64,000 nucleotides of DNA, taken from assembly GCA_030562195.1 (NCBI GenBank), contig JAUJPP010000003.1:14229398-14293397 (forward strand), read 5' to 3'. The stretch is from Nipponacmea schrenckii. Taxonomy: Eukaryota; Mollusca; Gastropoda; Lottiidae. A program made the translations under genes and the position numbers. The notes below the pieces were generated by a model. It searched no databases. It was not told the origin of the DNA and saw only the letters and a list, made by a program, of their open reading frames with translations. Positions 36,100 to 49,500 of this stretch are shown piece by piece. The first letter of the stretch is position 1, and each line of letters begins with the position of its first letter.

Positions 36100-38212
36100 A
36101 AGATAGCTAGCCAGGCAAGGTAACATACACCCACTGGCAGTATTGAATTTGAAAAATAAATTGAGAAATGACTCAAAAAACATTCACTAAATGGATATTG
36201 AAGTCAAGGGCAAAAACTCAAAAACTGTTCATGGAAAATCGTCAAATTAAAACTTGACCACCATCTTATCTATTTCAATACTCATACCAAGTTTCATCAA
36301 ATCTATTAAAAAATTGTAGCTTATTTTGCACCCACAAATATTTTTGACGCAAGTTTACTAAGTCAAGGGCAATAAATTAAAAACCATTCATTAAAAAAGT
36401 CGGAAATTCAAACTTGACTAATGTCTTATCTATTCTGATGCTTACACCAAGTTCCATCAAAATCTTTTGAAAATTAAAGCTTCTTATTGAAACCACAATA
36501 GAATCTTGATGCAATTTCACGAAGTCAAGGGCAATTAACTCAAAACAGTTCATTGAAAAACTGTCAAATTCAAACTTGACTGAGGTCTAATCAATTCCAA
36601 TGCTCACACCAAGTTTCATGAAAATCCTCTGAAAATTGGAGGATTTATTGCATCGAAACTAAAATTTTGACAAGATTTTACTACGTCAAGGGCAATAACT
36701 TAAAAACTGTTCATCCAAAAAATTGCCAAATTCAAACTCAACTGTTGTCTTATCAATTCCAATGCTCATAAACTATTCATCAAAAAATCGTCAAATTTGA
36801 ACCTGACCACCGTCTTATCAATTCCAATGCTCATACGAAGTTTCATTCAAATGCATTGAAAATTGTAGCTTCTATTGCATCAGCAATTAATTTTGACGTG
36901 ATGTAAATAAGTCAAGGGCAATAGCTCAAAAACAGTTCATCGAAAAATCTTCAAATTCGAAATTGACCGCCGTCTTATCAATGCTCACACCAAGTTTCAT
37001 TAAAATCCATCGAAAATTGTAGCTTCTATTGTGTTTACAACAAATATAGAGGCAGGGGCAATAACTCAAAAACTGTTCATCCAAAATTTGTCCAAATCGA
37101 ACTTGACTGCCATCTTATCAATACCAATGCTCATACTAAGTTTCATTAAAATCCATAGAAAATTGTAGCTTCTATAGTGTCTACAACAAATGTTGACGGA
37201 CCGACAGACCGACGGACAGGGGCAACGACAATATACGTCCACATATTCATGTGGGCGTATAAAAATCTATTTATTCGATGATTTCCATACATGCATACCA
37301 AGTTTCATTAAGATTGGATAAAAACTTTAGCCTCTATCTTGGATACAACCCAAATTTCACGCGTTTTTACTAAGTCAAGGGCAATAACTCAAAATCCGTT
37401 CATTCGATATTTCCATTTTCGAACTTGACAGAGATCTGATCAATACATACATGTATACCAAGTTTCATTAAGATCGGATAAAAACTGTAGCCTCTATCGT
37501 GGATACAACCCAAATTTGACGCGTTTTACTAAGTCAAGGGCAATAACTCAAAATCCGTTCATTCGATAATTTCCATTTTTGAACTTGACTGAGATATCAT
37601 CAATATATACATGTATACCAAGTTTCATTAAGATCGGATAAAAACTGTAGCCTCTATCGTGGATACAACCATAATTTGTCGCGTTTTTACTAAGTCAAGG
37701 GCAATAACTCAAAATCCGTTGATTCGATGATTTCCATTTTCGAACTTGACCGAGATATCATCAATATATACATGTATACCAAGTTTCCTTAAGATCGTAT
37801 AAAAACTGTAGCTTCTATTGTGGATACAACTCGAATTTGAAGCGTTTTTACTAAGTCAAGGGAAATAACTCAAAAACCGCTCATGCGATTATTTCTATTT
37901 TCGAACTTGACCGAGATATCATCAATATATACATGTATACCAAGTTTCATTAAGATCGGATAGAAACTGTAGCCTCTATTGTGGATACAACCCAAATTTG
38001 ACACGTTTTTACTAAGTCAAGTGCAATAACTCAAAAACTGTTCATGGGATAATTTCCATTTTCGAACTTGACCGAGATATCATCAATATATACATGTATA
38101 CCAAGTTTCATTAAGATCATATAAAAACTGTACCCTCTATCGTGGATACAACAAATGTGGACGGACCGACGGACCGACGGACCACATTTCCATGTGGGCG
38201 TATAAAAATTCC
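36100..38212 (-). mobile_element. Composite pearl-like element: one tail, two cores, two heads (minus orientation)
   Basis: The tail at 36100-36145 is the reverse complement of the 27154-27193 tail ('gatagctagccaggcaag', 'cacccactggcagtatt'). Core 1 (36146-37190) has ~160 bp monomers; 'ccaagtttcat' recurs at 36287, 36447 and 36609. An ACGG-type tract (37195-37215) and a head (37237-37266) follow. Core 2 has 160-161 bp monomers at about 37298, 37458, 37618, 37779, 37940 and 38101. A second ACGG tract (38158-38181) and second head (38182-38212) end the element. Each head reads, on the minus strand, TTTTTATACGCCCACAT and folds through CCACAT/ATGTGG. The monomer length matches the ~160 bp satellite reported in bivalves. 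No protein is encoded. Confidence 0.75.
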
Positions 38213-40293
38213 GGGACGCAGATTTATTTACTGATAAAGCTGGTGGAAATGTTTGTAGAAGTACTTCCTCTTCTCCTATAAAGTCTACGGGCGAATTCGT
38301 ACGATGAATAAAAATGGATAAACACTCTTAATTGCTGGTTAATCATGTAATGTCTTTATAATTATAGCTGACTCAACATGAAGATTTCTCAACTCATTTC
38401 TTAGCCTACATGTACACTGAGATTGGCTGGACGTGCTGATTATCAGGTCAGTTAAAGTTTTTTGATGATTTCTATAAATTATGCAATTTCAGACCCACTA
38501 CTCCGATGTAGGTTTATAAGTAGAGATATCAAGTTTGGAATTTAATTTCGCATATTCCATGTAATTATCCAAAAATGAGGCGAGTTATAACATATAGTTA
38601 TAGGATATTGTTAAGGCTTAATTAGAAAGCTATGAAAGTTGACTCGATAATGCACATAGTATTCAATATATCTTTTAATTAATAATAATGAACATAAATA
38701 ACAAATAATCTAAACATGTCATCATTTCAATAGCAGACAAGAAACTGGCTTCAATTATAAGAATCTGTCGATGTAATAATATCTACCTTCTAAATTTCTT
38801 AAAATTAAGGCCCAAAGAGAAAATCCTGAATGAAGTGTCCAATGGTGTATACCTGGAAGGTAAATGAGGGAAGAGGGGGCATGGCCCAATTGTCACTGAT
38901 TCAGTATGTTTCAAGGAAATTCCATTGCTTTGTGAGTGGAAATGTTTGAAACATAGAGGGAAATGAGAGCTATATGATTTGAGTTTGTTGAAGGTGGGGT
39001 TAGAGATTTGAAACCAAAATATTGACGTTTTATATTCATTCTATCTTAAACTAACATTTCATCTTGATAGTTAAATCAAATATAAAGAATATAGTTGAAT
39101 GCATTAATATGATTTGTAGTGAGTTTATTTTTTTCATTAATTACCCATAACAGATAATCACACCATGATTTGAAGATTAAAGACGTCTTTAATGAAGTTT
39201 AATCTCCTGAATGTATACACGTTTTGTATTGAATGTGGCTGTGTCGTGTTTTTCTGTTGACAGAACTTACTGGAGGACCGAGGTGGTGCAGTGAAATAGG
39301 TAAGGTTTATTATTTGATCGCTCATACCCATTGTCGTAAATGTTCATGTATTTTAGTATAGTATTGGGTAGGGGTGAATCGCTTTTGACGAGAGCCAAGC
39401 TCCTGTTTACTGCAGGTGGAAATTTGATTGGTTTCCAACATAATTTGACCTGACAAAACATGGCTTCTTTATACCAAGAACTATTTATTCAATAAAGACA
39501 GACTAATACGTAGATTTGTAATGAATGGCCATATAGAGTTCATTTTTTCTAATCGAGATAAACCATACAGTTTCATGTTCATACCTAAAAATTTATTGGG
39601 ACACAACATCTCAAGAGAAGTCTATTTTTAGTAAATAATTTAAAAAAATTGAAATAAATTCATTAGAAAGTCACGGGGACCTGTCATTCCTGTTAAAACC
39701 TAAGCTGTCTTTTTCATATATATTACATATAATTCATTAAAATGATTCACTTTGATCCTAAATACGGATTCTAAAATAGCTTTACATGATCAAAGTTCTT
39801 GGATTTAGTTATAAAAGTTGACATTTCTCTATCAATTCGTATTGTTCTATTTATGGTAAGAGAATTAAGCCAGGTGTCTCTATCTGACAATACGACACTA
39901 TATGTATTGAAGTAATATGTTTTAAACCACTACTATCTGAGTAGTTGAGTTGAACACCACGCCACGTTGTGGACTTGCGACGTCAGGTAATCTTCTAATG
40001 TTTTATTTTAACGGTTTCGTTTTTACCTCTTAATTAAATTTCTATATAAGATAAGGTTGCGGGGAGAATGTTTTTATCAGTTTTTTATTTATATAAGATG
40101 AAGAGGGACAGCTGTTACTACTGTAGGCAAATTTCTGGTGTGTCTAAACGTCATTTCAATCAATATTGAACCTTTTACTGTTTATTTTATTGATTGTATT
40201 TCTGTCTTATTCTAGGCATAATATTCTCTTCACTTCATTTCAAAATGACAGATTAAGTTCACAAGTCTAACTTGCAGGATTTTATTTCCTGAC
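38213..40293. other. 5' flank of the synaptotagmin gene, no coding exon seen
   Basis: This is expected to contain promoter or 5' UTR sequence of the plus-strand gene. An acceptor-like TAACTTGCAG ends at 40277, 16 bases before the ATG, so the first coding exon may have a spliced 5' UTR exon further upstream. I see no other feature. Confidence 0.5.
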
Positions 40294-40597
40294 ATGAGGA
40301 TTATTAGCCGACGCCTTGTCCGAACGCCTGGACACGGTGAGGAAAAGAATCGTGGTAAAGGGGATGCTGAATATAGAAATCATGGCCAGGAGGATCAAGG
40401 ATATAGAGATCATGATGAGATGAAACATGGGCATAGGAATCATGGTGACAAGCATCATCAAATTAGAAATCACGAGAAGAGAGATGATGATAAATCAGGA
40501 TATAAAACAACATTTGCTGCTCAAGAAATAAATGCTGATGAAGGGGTTGCTAACCCAAGAGCTAAACATAATGATTATATTTTTGGAAATATAACAG
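40294..40597 (+). CDS. Synaptotagmin exon 1 (His-rich lumenal region)
   Basis: It starts at ATG 40294 (purine at -3) and encodes 101 residues plus one base. Short repeats of the type Y/H-R-N/D-H-G/D (YRNHGQED, YRDHDEMKHG, HRNHGDKHH, IRNHEKRDDD) fill residues about 28-65. It ends in FGNIT with donor ACAG|GTAAGT. There is no cleavable signal peptide, consistent with a signal-anchor protein. Confidence 0.75.
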
Positions 40598-43500
40598 GTA
40601 AGTCTTACACTACGATTTATAGACTTGCATCTAAGAGATGCCAATGGCTAATATCACTTAAGCTGTCCAAGTTTACATCAACCTGTTCTTTTTATCCTTG
40701 ACAAAACTTAGTTTTCAAAAGTTTCTTGTCATTTGATTGGAATATTTCTTGTGATACATTGAACATATTTTGCATAATTATTTGGTATTTCAGTGCAAGA
40801 CTCATATAGATATAGGCTTCTATAAACAATCTAAATACACTCGTACTCGTACCATGATGTTTAAAACTTTGACTTCAAGGTATCCTATATATAGATGATT
40901 TATTACTTTGTACTTTTTTTTTATTCAAACTTGTACATGAACGACAGAGTTTTAAACCTATTTTGATAAATAAGGTCATAATATATAGATACATGTCATC
41001 GGCTGGTCCATTGAATTGCATGCGCTATAGCTGGACAATGGACGAATAATGCAAATCAGGAAGAAATGTAATGATGTCAATGACATTCGTTAACATTGCA
41101 CAGAGCTCCAAATAAAATAGGAATCAAATTATGTTAACACAATATGAAATAATGTATGATATATGTCTTCGTTAACATGTCATGTAATAAAAATACCGTA
41201 AAAGTGCAAAAAATATTCATAGCCAGAGGTTAGAAGTTATTCAGAATAAAATAAAATAAATATAAAACCTCGGTTTAAAAAAAAAATTGTACATGTATTA
41301 TGTTTGCAGTCGGGCTGCTGCATTATGTTGTTATAACGTATGCAATTTCCATTTCAAGTCTATAATATGTTTTTACACCTTTCAATACGGATATAGTATT
41401 ATATATGACATGGAAATCAAAGATAAAATTTGTTTAAAACTGGCGATTTTAAACTCTTTAATACAATTTTCCATAAAACATGTAGGGTACCTTTATATAG
41501 ATTGTGAGGAACATCATGCAATATTTAGATGTTAAACGCACAACTAAGTAGAGTGTCATTATGAAACCGGATATGAGTGGGAAATTGATATTTAAAACTA
41601 ATTATCCTGATCGTCCATTTATAGAAATATTATTGACACACTGTGGATTATACATGATCATCAAATTATAACCTTGTCCGCTTCGATTAATTTAAGATAA
41701 GCTCTTCTTGTTAGTAAGTAGTTTTCGCTCCAGGCATTCACTAATTTGTCTTTACGTATTATATGTACTTGCTACCACTGCTTAGTTGATAGTATGTAGA
41801 GTTCTTCGGACATAAACCTACGTTACCAAAACTGTCTATGATCTGTGATAAAATATACGGAATCTGTCACTATGAATAGAGATTATAAATTTGATATATT
41901 GAATCTCTAATTAGTTTGCCAGACATCTTGTCCCCAGTAGTTTTGTGGTATCGGTTAGAAGTATTTTATTCAACGTGATACTAGCCGGACCCTCAATTTG
42001 TCGCATTAATTTATTATAAGACTGAAGACAATTTTTGAATAGAAAACAGATTTAAGTAACCTGTATACATAGATTAAATGTACACATATCTAATTATTTT
42101 GTTAAATGTATGTCGACTCACTATTGATCATTTGAATATGTTTACACCTTAACTTGATCTAAAACCATTTAGCCATCTATGTATTTTCATAAATATTTTG
42201 GAAAATTTACGATGAGATGAAATGTTGTGGCAATCAGTTGATTTTGGTAGTTAAGTAAAACGAAGATTTAGACTCAAACGGTCGATGAAATAAATAGGCT
42301 ACCTATTTGCTGCTTATATTCTCAATCTTGTTTTGTATCTGTACAATTGCGATTTGTGATGGGGAGGAGAATTAATAACAAAAATTACCTATAATATAAC
42401 AAAACCCGAAATTCGAGATTTACAACAAAGAAATGAATTATGATCCAAAAATGCTATTGAATTTCGCACTTTGGGGTTTTAGACAAGATATCATATCAAA
42501 TAATAGATATTATGTCTCTAAAAATGTAATTACGTTGGAATGACTATAAAATCATTATAGATTATCAACAATAAACCTCTGACATTTAAAATAAATTGAA
42601 AATAAAAGTCATGCAAGGAATCAATTTAACGAAGAGGCTTCTGTTTCAGACTAAATACAAACAGTAACAAAATCTGAATGTGAGCTATTTTAGTTCACGG
42701 GTCCAACACACTATTTACGATTCGAACATTATGATTTGGCTATTTAGTCAAGTCTAACTAATATTAGCAGGTTAATGAAATATAAATGATTTGATTAACA
42801 GATATGTAAAACTAACACAACCATTATCGTGTTTACGATAAAATCAATGACAATAACCCTGTTTTTAAATGATGTTAAATTGATTCCGATAAATTTCAGG
42901 AAATAATTTTGAAATTTGAAATTCGGAAGCTTAATTGAAGAAGACTTTATCTGTACGCTACACTTTATTTCAAGGAACAACCATTTATTTTAAACTTGTT
43001 AGAGAACTATATCACATGAAATGATACATTTTGAAAACAGTGTAAAAAAGATAATCAGTTGATATGTGAATAAATAAAATTTATCATGTGAATTTATATT
43101 ATGTCTAAACGTGTTTTCAATATTAATTATTGATGTGTGAAAAATAAAGTAATAAAATTTAGAGTCAATAATGAAGTGTTGTAAATATTGATATATGTAA
43201 TAACAAGTTTTGATTGGTATCCGGGGGCAGTAGACCTACTTATTACCGTTAGTACTAATTACTGTTATCTTCTCTTACTATTTAGTACAAGATTGATTAT
43301 AAATTGTTTCATGGGATCTAACCTAAATTTTTGTTGGGTAATGTTTGTTGTGGATTATGTTACCGGGGGCTAGAGAATCGGAAATTAAACAAAATGGTGA
43401 GACTACCTGGTAATGACAGACTGGTTTAGTTACAGATCTACGTGTATTGGCATGTCAGAAATGTACATCATCTAACTTTTGGTGTGTTACGATTCACCCA

Positions 43501-46500
43501 CAGTCTATAATGGATGCCATCCTTGACAGAAAGCTAGAAACGTGACCAATCATAGAATTTCTTCCAAACCGATGTTCGAGACCGTTGCTCATCTTGAATT
43601 AATAGAAAGCATCCGACCCAGCAATCAGCCATTGTCTATTTCGCCTTGTATAGGGTAAACTGAAATGTATTGTAAATAGATAGAAACTATAGTTTTTTGG
43701 GCTTAATCGCGAAGACGCTTCTGACGTCCGATATCTTATATTTCGGTAGTTTCAAGTAAAACCTCAAATTAATATAAGGCTTTTGGAATTAAAAGAAACG
43801 TTTAAATAAATTTACAATTGGATCACCGCTCACCTTAACCGATAAGTCAAATTGTGGTGGTTATTAAGTTGGGGTATTTGAAACTTGTGCATTAGATTTA
43901 TAATGATCAGTATATAAGATACTAACCATATGATTTAGTTACATAATACCCCATATTTGATGTCTAACAACAATAAAGAATCACAATAGATCACTAAAAC
44001 AAGCTTTTAAAAGAGGTACATGTATTTGTTCAATGTCCTCAACCTCAAGAGTTCACCAGGACACATTCCAACTTTCAAGTTTTAACATAAAGTGAAGGGG
44101 TCGAGGTCATCTACTTTTTCATCTAATTTAAAAGATAAATAACTTTATATCAAATTTGATTTTTGGTACAAGTTCACATAACCGCCTTCAATATACTGAA
44201 AATTTATAAGAAAAGTGGGTGTATAATGCTATGCAACCACTTTGAATAGAGAATGGTTAATCAAGATAGTAGAAGCACGAGTGGGTGGGAATACAATAGG
44301 GAGAGTAAGAAATGTAATCTTTGTTTCATAGATACACTATTTCTATTGTTAAATCGCCATGAGGTTATTGTTATAAGACAGATGTTGAATATTCAAAGTA
44401 TATTAAAACGACAGAAATACACGTATAACACGTCTATATTGGGAAATTAATTGATTAGTCATTGATTTGTTAAGACCTTTTCAAACTATTTGTTTCGTAT
44501 ATTACTTCATTACCTTTGTATTAATGACTTACACATAGCACATCATGTTTTGCAGGCTGTTCACAATACCGAACATTTCTTTATAAAAACTTAAAAACAA
44601 TGCGCAATTTGTGAATGCCAAGTTAATTAAGAATCAATTATGGGCCTTATGTTTTCCCTTAATGGCGGTTAATGCAAATATCAAACAAAATGATGGATTA
44701 AAGAATATCATTACATTGCTTTGTTTTTGTTTATATGCCATATGTACCCGTACCTGAATAATTATGAAATGTAGACGTCGGTTTTTTTATTTAATTGATA
44801 ATTTTTCTCGTTATTAATGACGAATAAATAACCATGGAAACAACAAATCAATCACTTGATGATTACACGAAAAAGTAATGAATTCTTGCTCTTGTTAAGC
44901 ACCCACGCAATGTAAGTGTATCACATTATGTTACAGAAACTATTAGGTTTATATACAATACCACATAATAATAATTGATAAATATACGCTGATTTACACA
45001 CAATATTTTTCAAATAGAATCTAAATAATATTAGCTATCCCATTTATACATTTAGCTGATTACAATTAATACATATAATTGATAGATAACGTCCTTTTTA
45101 ATATCAATTTATTTTGATGCTTTCGTGAATTTACGATTCTAAGTTGATTGTCATGTTTGCAGGTTTCATAAGGATAGTCTAGCGTCCCAGCTCCCGTTAA
45201 TAGATAACCACTTCTTACAAATACAACACTTTATTTATAACTTTTATATCGTTACTGTATCTTGACTAGTGAGTCAACATTTGGTGAAAACATCTATATG
45301 GAAACGGAGTAACTGGTCTGCACTCGACTGACTACTCCTGGTTTCCAGTCATATTTATATTCATCTGAGAAAGTAATTAATGTGTTTATTAAAAACCAGT
45401 ATGGAACTATCTTAATGATTAATCTTAACTACTGGACAATTAATGACCAAGAACAAGGTAAAATAATGACTTCCAATATCTAAAGATATTAAGGTGACAA
45501 TTAATTAATTTATTTGCATATTAAACTCTCCATGAACTTGATCTAAATGAGTTTTGACACAGCAGATATTATTTTATATTGCTTTATCTTTAATGATAGT
45601 TCCACCTGTTTCTCAGATGAATATTTCATATACAGATTTCAGATCTCTACAACAGCAACAACAAAACACTGATTTAAAAATCATCTTAAAGACCTTAATC
45701 TTATTTTTTTTTTTTGCAAATATAATAGAAGAAAATCATCGAAACAAGGCAATATGAGATGAGTTCTTACCAATGATGTATCAGTTACCTAGATTGGGTT
45801 CATAAACAAAAACCAAAACAAGATTTGTTAATTTTAAACACGTCTCGTCTCCATTTTGTTATTTGGCTTCGGGCAGAAATATCATGTTAAAGTCATTTTA
45901 TTATCAAGGGAAAGGTATTTGTTTTAAACTTCTATTAGACTTTTATATAATCTGCGTAGGGTGTGACAATGTATAAAGAGACCCAACTCTCTTGATATTA
46001 CTTTCTGTTACTGTGAAAGGTCAAGCCTCTGGAGTTTACTTACTCTTTAAAGATAATTCTTTTTTTAAATATTAGATATTATTTTCTTGAATGATATTGT
46101 AAAATGAATTCTGTTGCTAAACAATATCTTTTTGGAGTACAGCTCTGAAGTCATTATAACATTGAAAACACCCACGTCCATCACAAAAAAATGTCATGAT
46201 CACATTGATAACAATGTGATAAACTAATAGAAGGCTGGAAACTCCTATGGAGACTATATTGCAGTTTAATTATAAAGATGAAAGATTATTCTCAGAACAT
46301 AATCACATTACAGACACGAAAATATCACAATAGCTTCGTCGATGTGTGAAATCCTAACATGCTCTGTTGAAAGTACTTCATCGATGGCATATTTATTTAA
46401 TATGATAATCAACTACTTTTAGAAATTAATAGCTTCCCAGTTTCTTAATGAACTTAACATTATTAATTTTTGATAATCAGTTCTTTTCATGCATTTCACG

Positions 46501-49500
46501 TGAAAATAATTTATGAAATCTTCATCTGAATTATGTGAACAACCATCCACTAAGAAAGGGTTTTTTTACCGGGGGTAAATCACATTAGAATAATTTTGAA
46601 GTTCAAGAGATGCTTTGTACGTTTAGCATAAATTATTTGGACAAATAATGATTTAAGACATTCTAATGAGGATATTATATCCAACATTAAAAAGAGATTG
46701 CAGAGAAAAACCTTAGAGAAACCCACGAAATAGATTTAGAGGGGAAGGGGTGTACAGCAATCGATCAAGAATCCAGAAGAGAAACCTCTGCCTTAAGAGG
46801 CCCCTTACAGTTTCACAATGTTATCAGGTTTTGATTACATGTATTTATATTCCAGTCACATCATTGGGCATTATTGTTGGTTGTTCAGCGGCAGTTTTAC
46901 TTATCATTATACTGGCTATTGTCATATTTAAAATCAGACGAAAAAGGCGGAAATTTGATTTACAATTTGAAGATTTCAACGAAGACACACTATTTTCACG
47001 ATCATGCCCATCATCGAGGTAAGTCGACGAATGTCAGCCTTGTCTTTTTTAATGGTAACAGAAATTCTGTATCTGCTATAACCATATTTGGAGGAAAATT
47101 TCCTCATTTAGCAGTGTGTTGTTATTTGCGTAATAGGATTCTTCTAGCTTACTATCATAGAAATCCCGAATCTTCTGTCATTATGCTAAATACTTATATA
47201 CAAATATAACTCTATGTCAAGTTTATCTGATATGATAGTAACTATATAATAGTTATGTCTAATCAGATAAGATGCCAGATTTATTCGCTTTTCAATTTCG
47301 GAAAAAGTCATGACATGACATCTGACATAAAAATTCAGATAAGGATTTCTCGTTGCTTAAATTTATTAAAAATTCATTGGTTTCTTTCTTCGAAATTGAT
47401 TTAGAAAAAATAAACTTTCAGATACTGTGTTAAGACAATGTCTTGTCATGCATGGAATGACCTTAATGTGTATTGTGGTTATTCAGTGCTTCGGCAACTA
47501 CGATTGTGATTGTTATTACTTTTTCAGATCTTCATCTCCAAAATTAGCTAAAAGAAGATCATGTCCTGATGCGTATGCTAGTTTTAAACCGAGAGATTCT
47601 GTATTGATAAGATCAATGACCATTGAACGCATACCTGATTTTGAATTGCCACCAGAAAGAGTTCAACCTAAAGTTAGTTACGATAGATCACTATCTATGG
47701 GGCCTACGACTTATCAACAATGTATTGGCTCTATACAACCAGAATTATACAGGTAATTGTTTTATACTGCCATATGTTATACCCCTTAAATCCCTATTCA
47801 TGTGTGTTTTAATTCAACCATACCAACAGTGACAAATCTACAGTTACACAAGATATACTCCCTTGATATTCATGGCCTTCCTTTTCACACCATACATGGC
47901 TAATAGATTTACCTTATCAGTGATCTCACGATGATTGGCACTTTCGCCACATACACGACCGATTTACTGAAAGGTAAATGTAAAACGCCGTAGCCGACTG
48001 GTTTCTGTAGAAGTATATTAACAGAATTTTCCTAAAAAAGATTCTTTTAATACTGGTCATAAAATGATGCATTATACACGGCGATACCGATGAGTTATTC
48101 CATGATCAAACTATAATACTGATTGATGAATGCGTGTTATTTATTTTTAGAGGTGAAGACAATAACAATTAGTTTATATATAACATGATTTATTAGGAAT
48201 GTCGATATTTGATTTCATCCTATTAATTTTAAGAAGATAGCCACACTAACCTTTGAATACGTCTTCATGACAGACAATTCTTGTACTCAAAATTCTCAAA
48301 ATACTAAAAATGGGTTATCAAATGTGTTGTCTGTAGAGTGAGTATGGAATGTCTAAAAGGATTGCTCAAGATTTCTGGTCTTCATTAACCCGAACAGAAT
48401 CACCCTCCTGTAGTTTTGTACATATCATAACACTGCAAGTTTGCAAATTTCGCCTGCTTTTAATCAAACTAAATGGTGTTTTTCTTCGAATTATCCAAAG
48501 CTTCTACACAATAGTTTTTATCCCAAAGACGACTGTTTGTTTGCATTGTGACAATTATTTTTACAGTTAATGTCACTTTCTATAGATATTCAATCGGCCC
48601 AACTAATCAAATTGATATTTTTGATTTTTTTCAGACACCCAACTGTACCCGAGGAAGATGAAGATGATTTACCACCAACCGAACATGGTCGACTCTGGTT
48701 CTCCATTATTTATGATGTGGCAGTAGAACAACTTTGTGTAAATCTTATTAAAGTTAAGAATATACCAGGTAAGAAATGTGAATGTGCTGTTGAGGACATT
48801 GCTGGTTCATTGAAATGAAAACTTGAACCAAATATATATTTGTGCAATTCCAACTCTAAAATTAATGTAAGAAAAGTGATTGTGACTAAATCCAGAATCA
48901 ATATAATTGGCTATTATCAATGATTGTCATTGCAAATGTCTTTATGTCGTCTACAGACGTCATGATTGTCTAATTTGATACTGTGACCTTATTTATGTTA
49001 TCATGAAGCAGTCATAATTTTTTTATAGCGGATGTATTGTGGAAGTCACGGAAATTCTGGTTTCCTAAATTTCCTTTCAAATTTACCCCTCAAATAACAT
49101 GAAGAATATATAAGATACATTAAGATGGAAGGCTTTCGTGATAGCGTTATATTAATCACACTCCCACGTAACTTTGTTGACATTTCATCTATTGTTGGCT
49201 GAGTGAGGTGACAGTTAAATGTCAGTATTGAGAATTACAAAGAAGGAGAAGAAGGTGCTAGTTGTTGATTTCCATACACACTTGGTATCGATCGCCTCGT
49301 TCTACCTGCTTACTCTTCCAGAATATTATCTAATGTATGTCGGTGGTTGGGGTAATACTGTGAGTGTCCGTTTATAGGACTTACAGAATGAATAGAATAT
49401 AAGGCAACCAAGGATCAGAATATAAAAATTATGTTGTTACAATTCCTATGACTAAATTGATTTTCTCGTGTTTTGTTTGAAACCTGTTAGGGATTAAAAT

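Noticed and set aside
40282..40473. Minus-strand open frame rich in Met/Ile/Ser opposite synaptotagmin exon 1
   Set aside because: It is the antisense shadow of the His-rich coding repeats.
41053..41060. Octamer ATGCAAAT as a POU-factor site
   Set aside because: An 8 bp match in AT-rich intron sequence is expected by chance and has no supporting context.
48710..48901. Minus-strand open frame across synaptotagmin exon 4
   Set aside because: Antisense shadow of the C2A coding sequence.
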